Assembly (NCBI GenBank): GCA_038503075.1
Contig: JBCAML010000019.1
Span: forward strand, 1-64,000
Source of the DNA: Gyromitra esculenta
Lineage: Eukaryota > Ascomycota > Pezizomycetes > Pezizales > Discinaceae
Reading direction: 5' to 3'
DNA length: 64,000 bases
The position numbers and the translations under genes are program-made. Shown piece after piece: positions 58,036 through 64,000 of this stretch. Every line of letters starts with the position of its first letter. Position 1 is the first letter of the stretch. Below the pieces are notes generated by a model, which worked only from the letters and a program-made list of their open reading frames with translations, had not been told where the DNA came from and made no database searches.

Positions 58036-60355
58036 AAGGTACGAACTTCACTTCCATGGGTATCTTTGATATAGGAGGATCAGAATATTTATGCTTTACC
58101 AAGTCGAGTTCATATTAGGTTAGCGAAATTCCTACTAACGGTAACAGCGAAGCTTAAGGCTCACAAACGTATGCATAGTTGGGTGATTCGTTTGGACCAG
58201 TGTATCAATGTACCTCAAAACTGAGTAGCAACTTGGGCATGACAATTGAACTGAATTAGTTTGCTTGGTAGTTTCTTTCTGATAGCTTTTCCCCACTTTA
58301 GACGTGAAACCGTGATCCACCAAGCCCTTCTCGTGAGGTTATACAAACCGTGCTCCATCACTCTCCATCACAGCTAAAAACTTGTTTCCCAAAGCCACAA
58401 TTACACGCAGCTTTGATTGCCTTAAGCCCTTTCGCCGTCTCTCGGGTATGGATCCCTGAGGTTTTGGTATAGACACCGTACGTTTCACTAACACCCGTGA
58501 TCTGAGAGCGAAAGTACCGAAAACAGAGGGGTACTTAAACCATTGATTATTGCGTTCGCAGAGGGTTCGTGGTCGTTGTCGGCGGCGTCTTGGCGGTGTT
58601 AACCTAAATAAAATCTAATAAATACTGATAGGCATATCCTAACACTTGCTAGTAGCGATGTCTACGTTTATAGACTCTTTCTTGATGAGTTCCGTACTAT
58701 TGGTTGGATTAGTAGAGAACGGAAACGTAGTTTAACCCGAAGATATTAAATCTACTTGTTCAAGTCACTAATAACGTCCTCACTTTTTGGAGTTGAGCAG
58801 TGATTTTATTTGCGCCTTTTTGCGTACGAACGATGATAACATACTCAAACTCAGGGCGCTTCTCGACGATGGTGGTTAGTGCTGTTCCATCGATGTAGTC
58901 GGTTGCACCTAAACTGTAGGATTACTTATTGGCTGCTGACTTCTTGGTTACAAATGCTTTGAAGATTAAAGCGGAGGGTTAGCGGAGCGGAAAACACTTA
59001 AATTTAAGGCATTATGAAGGGAGCAGATTTTCAATCGTATTGTATGAGATATAGCGGGGGGGTTGGGATTCTTATAGTGGCTGTCATGATGAAAGGGAGT
59101 CGAGGGAGAAATGAAGAACCAAGGGCCCCATTAAATATTATAAAGGATGGCGATGCGAGGATAGGAGCAATTGAGGAGAGTAGGTACCTACATGCTGTAA
59201 CTTCGGATTTTGCGGCGAGAGTTCAGTATCCCCATAGATGTGCTTTGTAGGGGCTATCTCTACTCAAACAATAAAAAGCAGACATCCAAGACCCTAGACT
59301 GGTGAGTACCATATATGGTGCGTGCACTCATAAATGTGGACCAATAAAATTCCGCGGTGGAACGCCTTTGTCTTACTAGGCATCCCTTTACTGGAGACGA
59401 CCCCCCCAACAATCCATTATCTAGTAATATATCTCAGTAGATCTAGCCCGTTGCCCTGTAGGGGGTCGTATGCCCTGAACGAAGAACCATGTCCTATGTA
59501 CTGAGAGCACTGGGGGCCTTGAGCTTTAATAAGCCTGTGAAAAGCTCCTAGCTCGCTCCTATGGCTACCGCTTCGCGGTGGCGCCCTACACAATACTTTC
59601 GAAGTCCTGATATTGGGTTAGGGTTCCCTCATCCTTGTTCTTAGAGGGTGGCAATCAGGATTTACTGGTCAGATAGACTGACCAATCAACATCAAGATCA
59701 ATTCTTTCCTTACCCCATAACCCTTCACTTCGTTCAGGACACCTTGCTTGGAATGCCAAGCCCTTCATTGAATTTTATTAAGAACGCTTTAGGGTAGATA
59801 TCACCACCGAAGCTGCTCCCAAAGTGAAGCCCTTTTTGATATCCACAGTGGGCGGATTGTGGAATAAAATAGTCAGCCAGTGAACAATAACGGAATATAA
59901 CTTAAATTCGGCTATAAAACAATAGCCATGATTCTCGTACACCACAACTGCTGCTGTAGGTTCGTACCCATTGGCTTGTGGCCACGTTGGTTGCTGGTTC
60001 AACTGATAGTTTTTTTACGCCGGGCTATTATTTCCACATTAGCAATACTCCTAGATTCCCCGTCCCCCCAAGCCTCTCGATAATCTTTGCCAAGCCTCCG
60101 CTAAGAAGAGTTGATCCTATCCGTCTACCGCCTAACCATACCATATGGGTATCTGTCAATTTGGTAGATGTATAAAGTACGAGGTAAACCAAAATCGATT
60201 TGAACAGTAGAAACCACGTGCACTCTTAACGAGAAAAATCTACTAGTTAAACGATATACAAAATCAAATTAATAATCTCCCTTGTCTAGGGCCCATCACG
60301 AATGATCGCAAAGTATAGAAAAGGACTAGCTTGACACCAAAAAAAATCCATCACT
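58036..60355. other. Gene-poor region with repeat-like DNA
   Basis: No supported gene. 59014-59250 and 59778-60002 are open frames without family features. The stretch 59330-59760 has non-coding repeat character: CCCTGAACGAAG near 59472 recurs inverted (CTTCGTTCAGG) near 59731, and ACCGCTTCGCGGT near 59568 is a hairpin. This could be a transposon relic. Confidence 0.4.
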
Positions 60356-63300
60356 TCAAAAAATCCAGTCATTTCCGTACTTCATTTCCGCCAACATACA
60401 ACAGTTATGGAATCTCCTCAGTTTCTGTATCCGAGCCGAATAAACTCTCTCACGTTGGAGCTTCATCCTGAGAAATTTTGGCCCTCTAGTCCGCCAACAC
60501 TGTGTGATGAGGTAAGCCGCATTTATCTCTCTTGATCTACGGCTAGCGTGAGGTTTGGTGAGTAATAGGTGTCGCGGGACCGAACCAGCACCTCGATACT
60601 TGACAGTAGTAATTTCGTACTTTGGAAAACGAGCGGAAAAAGCAGTATCTTCCGTTACATGGAGACGGATGGGGTCTTTGCCGTTGTAGATAGTAAAAGC
60701 TCGTGCTAGTTTCTCGATAAGTTTAAATGGTGGGACATTCCGGAGCTCTCCAACATTCAAGCTATCGTACTTGAATACCTTTATAAGAGCATCAGCTTAA
60801 GGGTTCGGATGCAATTGATCCCAAAATAGAAACATACCTTCTGTGCCTCACCCCATACTTTAGTGTATCCAGGGGGCAATGGTCTCAGGGTGCCTATATT
60901 AATGATACTAATAACGAGCAAATCCAAACTTCGGCGAACTAGTGATTCTGGCCTTTTTGGTACCGTGGCTGCGGGGACATTATCTGCGCTGTTTATCGCG
61001 GCTTGGAATTCTCTCCTATTTTCGATATTCCTCACAAGCTCACAAAAACTGGTGATGACTTTCGTCAAAAGTCTTTGATACAGCCATATTTCACGCCTTG
61101 ATTTAGTCCTTGGGATTTTTGACCACTTTGGCAGATGAAGCTCGGCCCACGACCGTGGGATAAGGAAATCTGTGGGTCGTATCAGGAAAATCTAATTCTG
61201 TTAGTATTTTTGGTGATGCTGTTGGTGGCATATACTTCCTTACCAGGAGGACGATTAGTTCTTCATACAGCGATAATATGGATGAGGAATAGAAAGATAG
61301 CTGCTGGGTTTGACTCCGAATCCATTCAAGTAGCGAAAGCAACTTTTCGGTGTTTTCGCACTACCAGAAATAAATTAATAGATAAATAAATTAAGGTAAA
61401 TTTCACATATTTAGGGGTCGTTCAAATGCATGCAGGCTGCACTTACGAATCTTCCAGGGAGATCGCCCCGGCCTGTCTGGCTACGTAGTGTCTGAATGAG
61501 AAGCACCACGTCAAATGCTAGGTTTAGTTCCCAGTTTTTCGGATATTGCTGGTTCTCAGATTTCATATGGCTGATGCATTTCCCCTCGATATCTATAAAA
61601 AGTTTAGCTTATATTGCCTGATAGTATGAGAACCTGGTAACGCTATTAGCATACCTAGAAACGCTGCAACTTCCATTTGTTGGAGTAAAGACGAGAGATA
61701 GCGTTCCTTTACTCGCACCCCAGCTTTCACATCGGATAAATGGGTATCTACTAATCGATGATGGAGCCTTTGTAACTCTCGAGTCGAGTGCCTCAGCTTG
61801 TTTCTTGCATCCACCACAGTCGTGATATCCTGTGCATGCGAAGACACGAAAGTTATTTGTTGAAGTAGGGCATTCCTCCAGAACGGCCCTATTGTCGTAT
61901 TCATATTAGGGACGTATAGGCTGCTATGGGGAATCTCTGAAGTCCATACAACGAAGCATAACATTGCCAGAATTCCCCCCCGAAATTGAAGGGCTAGATA
62001 ATATTGTTTCTAGATTCGAGAATAATTGGTTGAACGCAAACAAAGCCTTGTTATATCGTATATATAGTTATAAGCATGCTATCAAGCCTGGAGCGTTATG
62101 TAGTTGACCAACCTGGAAATTAGCTGAAATCTGACTGGTTTTCAATGCTTTGGTGGCATTCTCGCGGAGGGAGATATCGTTCGGATCGCAGTATTCTAAG
62201 TGGTGTTAGCAGACAGAAGAGAAGCATAAAGTTCAAAGATGTCATTCCTCCAGCGGGGCAACCCCCGAATTGGAAGCTTATCAGTCTATTCCAAGGCAAA
62301 TGTGAAATATTTTCGATGCACTCGAGCGATTTAGAAATCATCGTTAAGATTCTTTTATAGCTTTTTTCTTTGATGGTCGTGCTGTCCAAAATTTGAATGG
62401 GAAACTTCAACTTCGGATCCGTAAAGAACGGCGACCACTGGAGTGTAATATAGCTGCGAGATATGGTTCCTATGTCAAAGATCCCAAAGTATAGTTGAAC
62501 TGAAGGAGGAAGTATATCCTCTCGAGAAATAGTCTTTAAAACTTCTATTGCTCCATAGATAAACTCCAACGGGTATTTTGTTAAATCAGTAATCCTGGGC
62601 AGCGTAAGCTCCGGTATACCGAGGGTAACCTAATAATTTTTAGCTAATTCGATAGTGATAGTCATCTCCTATTCTCTGAACGACTGAGAACATACCAGAA
62701 GATCAAGTAAAACCCTCATCTGACCATGTCTAACACTATTTCTATCTGGCTTGGTATTGGATTTAGGGTAGCCATTTATAGTTATGGCAAGAGATTTCCA
62801 CTGTTGGTCCATGGAAGACAGCTGCTTGTCCATAAAGCCAGCAGCGATGAGGTCAGTTGTGATATCTTTACTGCCAGTTACCTGATCCATCTCTGGGTGA
62901 TGAAATTTGGCTAACAGGTACCCAGCCTGTATGTAGCTGAAAACTTTCACCAATTCTTGTGACTGAACCCATTTTAGTTGTTTGTTCTCAATAAGCACCC
63001 GTAGAGCATCCTCTAGAAACCCTATGCTCACGCCTATCTTGTAGGCTTCCTTGTACTTATTTTGTCGCTTGTATAGCCGGAAAACATCATCCAGCATTCC
63101 CAATCTCCTAAAAAAGCGTTCTTGCTTTGCCTCTGATCCAAGAAAGGCAAAAACAGTTGCTCCAAGTTCGGCTACAATCTTTTCTTCTGTCAATAATCGA
63201 TAACATAGCCTTGAATACTGTTTGTAACATGTTGCGCTAATTTGAGCGCGGTGACTGGAAACCTGTTAGCAATTATGGTGTGCCTTTCCAGCATATCCAA

Positions 63301-64000
63301 ATACAGTTCGGGGAGTTTAGAGACCAACTTCTTAAGGTATTTAACCAATTCGTTATACCGCGTTCCGTGGAAATACGTAGCAAGCACCTGTTCCTGTCTC
63401 CTAAGTTGCGAGTACTCGTCTGCCGCTTTCTCGTGCTCTCCTGCTTTCACGAACAAAAACGCAGCTTCTTCGTGTCCATCGTTTTTAGACAGGATTTCTA
63501 CCCAGGGAGTAAGTAAGCGCATCGAATCACAGAAGCCAAAGCAATTGCTGCCTTACCTGCCGCAGCCGCGTAATTCCCCATTGTTTCTTGACATGCTACG
63601 GCTTTCGCGATCCGACCAATGCTAAGAAATAGCTCGCAAGCGTTCTGGAAAGCCAAATTTGACTCCGTTTGTAAGCCACTAGCTCTGTATTCCATGCCAT
63701 CTAATTCAGAGAGATACGCCTGGGCCAATTTTATTCCTGTTTTATCATCCGCTTTTTCAAAGCAGAAACCAGCCTTAATTATAAGCGAAATTCATGGGTT
63801 AGCTAATTTCTTCTAATATGGTAAAAATGCATACTTCTTGGAAGTCCTTATTGGTCATAAATTCATAGGCCAACTCTCTCCATCGTTCCGAACTCGTTTG
63901 TTTGGTGGAGCGAAACCTTTCCCGCAGTCCAGCCGTCTTATCAATGTACATGTTAGAATTATCCTCTGGTAAAATTAAGTAAAACATACCTCGAATTCAT
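60356..64000 (-). CDS. C-terminal part of a large TPR protein, TRANK1/UvrD-helicase-like (partial)
   Basis: The minus-strand frames near the right edge join into a helical-repeat protein whose N-terminal part lies outside the window. Clear pieces: ERWRELAYEFMTNKDFQE joined to AGFCFEKADDKTGIKLAQAYLSELDG; FQNACELFLSIGRIAKAVACQETMGNYAAAAG; KNDGHEEAAFLFVKAGEHEKAADEYSQLRRQEQVLATYFHG; EERFFRRLGML-type and YKEAYKIGVSIGFLEDAL. This is the TPR-like tail that follows the UvrD-type helicase in fungal TRANK1-like proteins. Downstream frames at 62120-62569, 61593-61964, 60781-61068 and 60356-60760 probably belong to the same gene through several short introns I did not all resolve. No helicase motif is inside the window, so the name is an inference. 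Confidence 0.6.

Noticed and set aside
59330..59760. Helicon-like end: hairpin ACCGCTTCGCGGT followed by a CTAC string
   Set aside because: A Helitron needs a TC start and a CTRR end with a defined insertion site; I could not find both, and no Rep/helicase gene is near.

Overview
The window reads as nuclear DNA of a filamentous ascomycete (Pezizomycotina-like). Genes are split by short GT-AG introns, mostly 45-110 nt, several with CTAAC/CTGAC-like branch sites. The protein families are fungal: a Zn2Cys6 regulator, a DUF4748 protein, a fungal CHMP5/Vps60, an NDUFB11-type complex I subunit and Erv1. I cannot assign class or genus from sequence alone. There is no sign of bacterial genes, CRISPR arrays or rRNA, and I recognised no tRNA.

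Layout. 1-9 kb is repeat-rich accessory DNA. It holds two paralogous IFI6/IFI27 (ISG12)-like membrane protein genes (1122-2021 and 6415-7054, both minus). The upstream region of the first is interrupted by a Mutator-like transposon (2153-4871) with 95-bp inverted ends and a 9-bp target duplication. 9-25 kb holds a Zn2Cys6 regulator, a secreted type B carboxylesterase, a small hypothetical gene, a gene broken by a stop codon, and a very large TPR-CHAT caspase-like protein. 25.6-34.3 kb is a compact housekeeping block: DUF4748 protein, LSM2, VPS60/CHMP5, complex I NDUFB11 and ERV1. 34.8-41.3 kb is one 2,024-residue ZNFX1/Hrr1-type helicase with CCCH, NF-X1 and RZ zinc fingers. 43.6-55.3 kb is accessory again: a ricin-B-like beta-trefoil protein, a 225-bp TA-flanked MITE, an Mx/dynamin-type GTPase, a coiled-coil hypothetical protein and a tandem pair of C2H2 zinc-finger genes. 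55.3-60.3 kb is gene-poor apart from a 65-residue SMP-like gene. The right edge cuts through a large TPR-type protein resembling the C-terminal part of TRANK1/UvrD-like fungal proteins.

How the genes may fit together. Most accessory genes belong to families tied to innate immunity or genome defence in other eukaryotes: IFI6/27 (two copies), ZNFX1, Mx-like dynamin, a CHAT protease with TPR sensor, and a beta-trefoil lectin. That grouping is an inference from family identity; sequence alone does not show a joint function. A short motif, TTCAGGCAACCAA or close variants, recurs near several of these genes and may be a shared promoter element.

Coordinates of spliced genes are my own models from splice signals and frame continuity. 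Where the phase closes at every junction I gave high confidence; where a frame break remains I say so.
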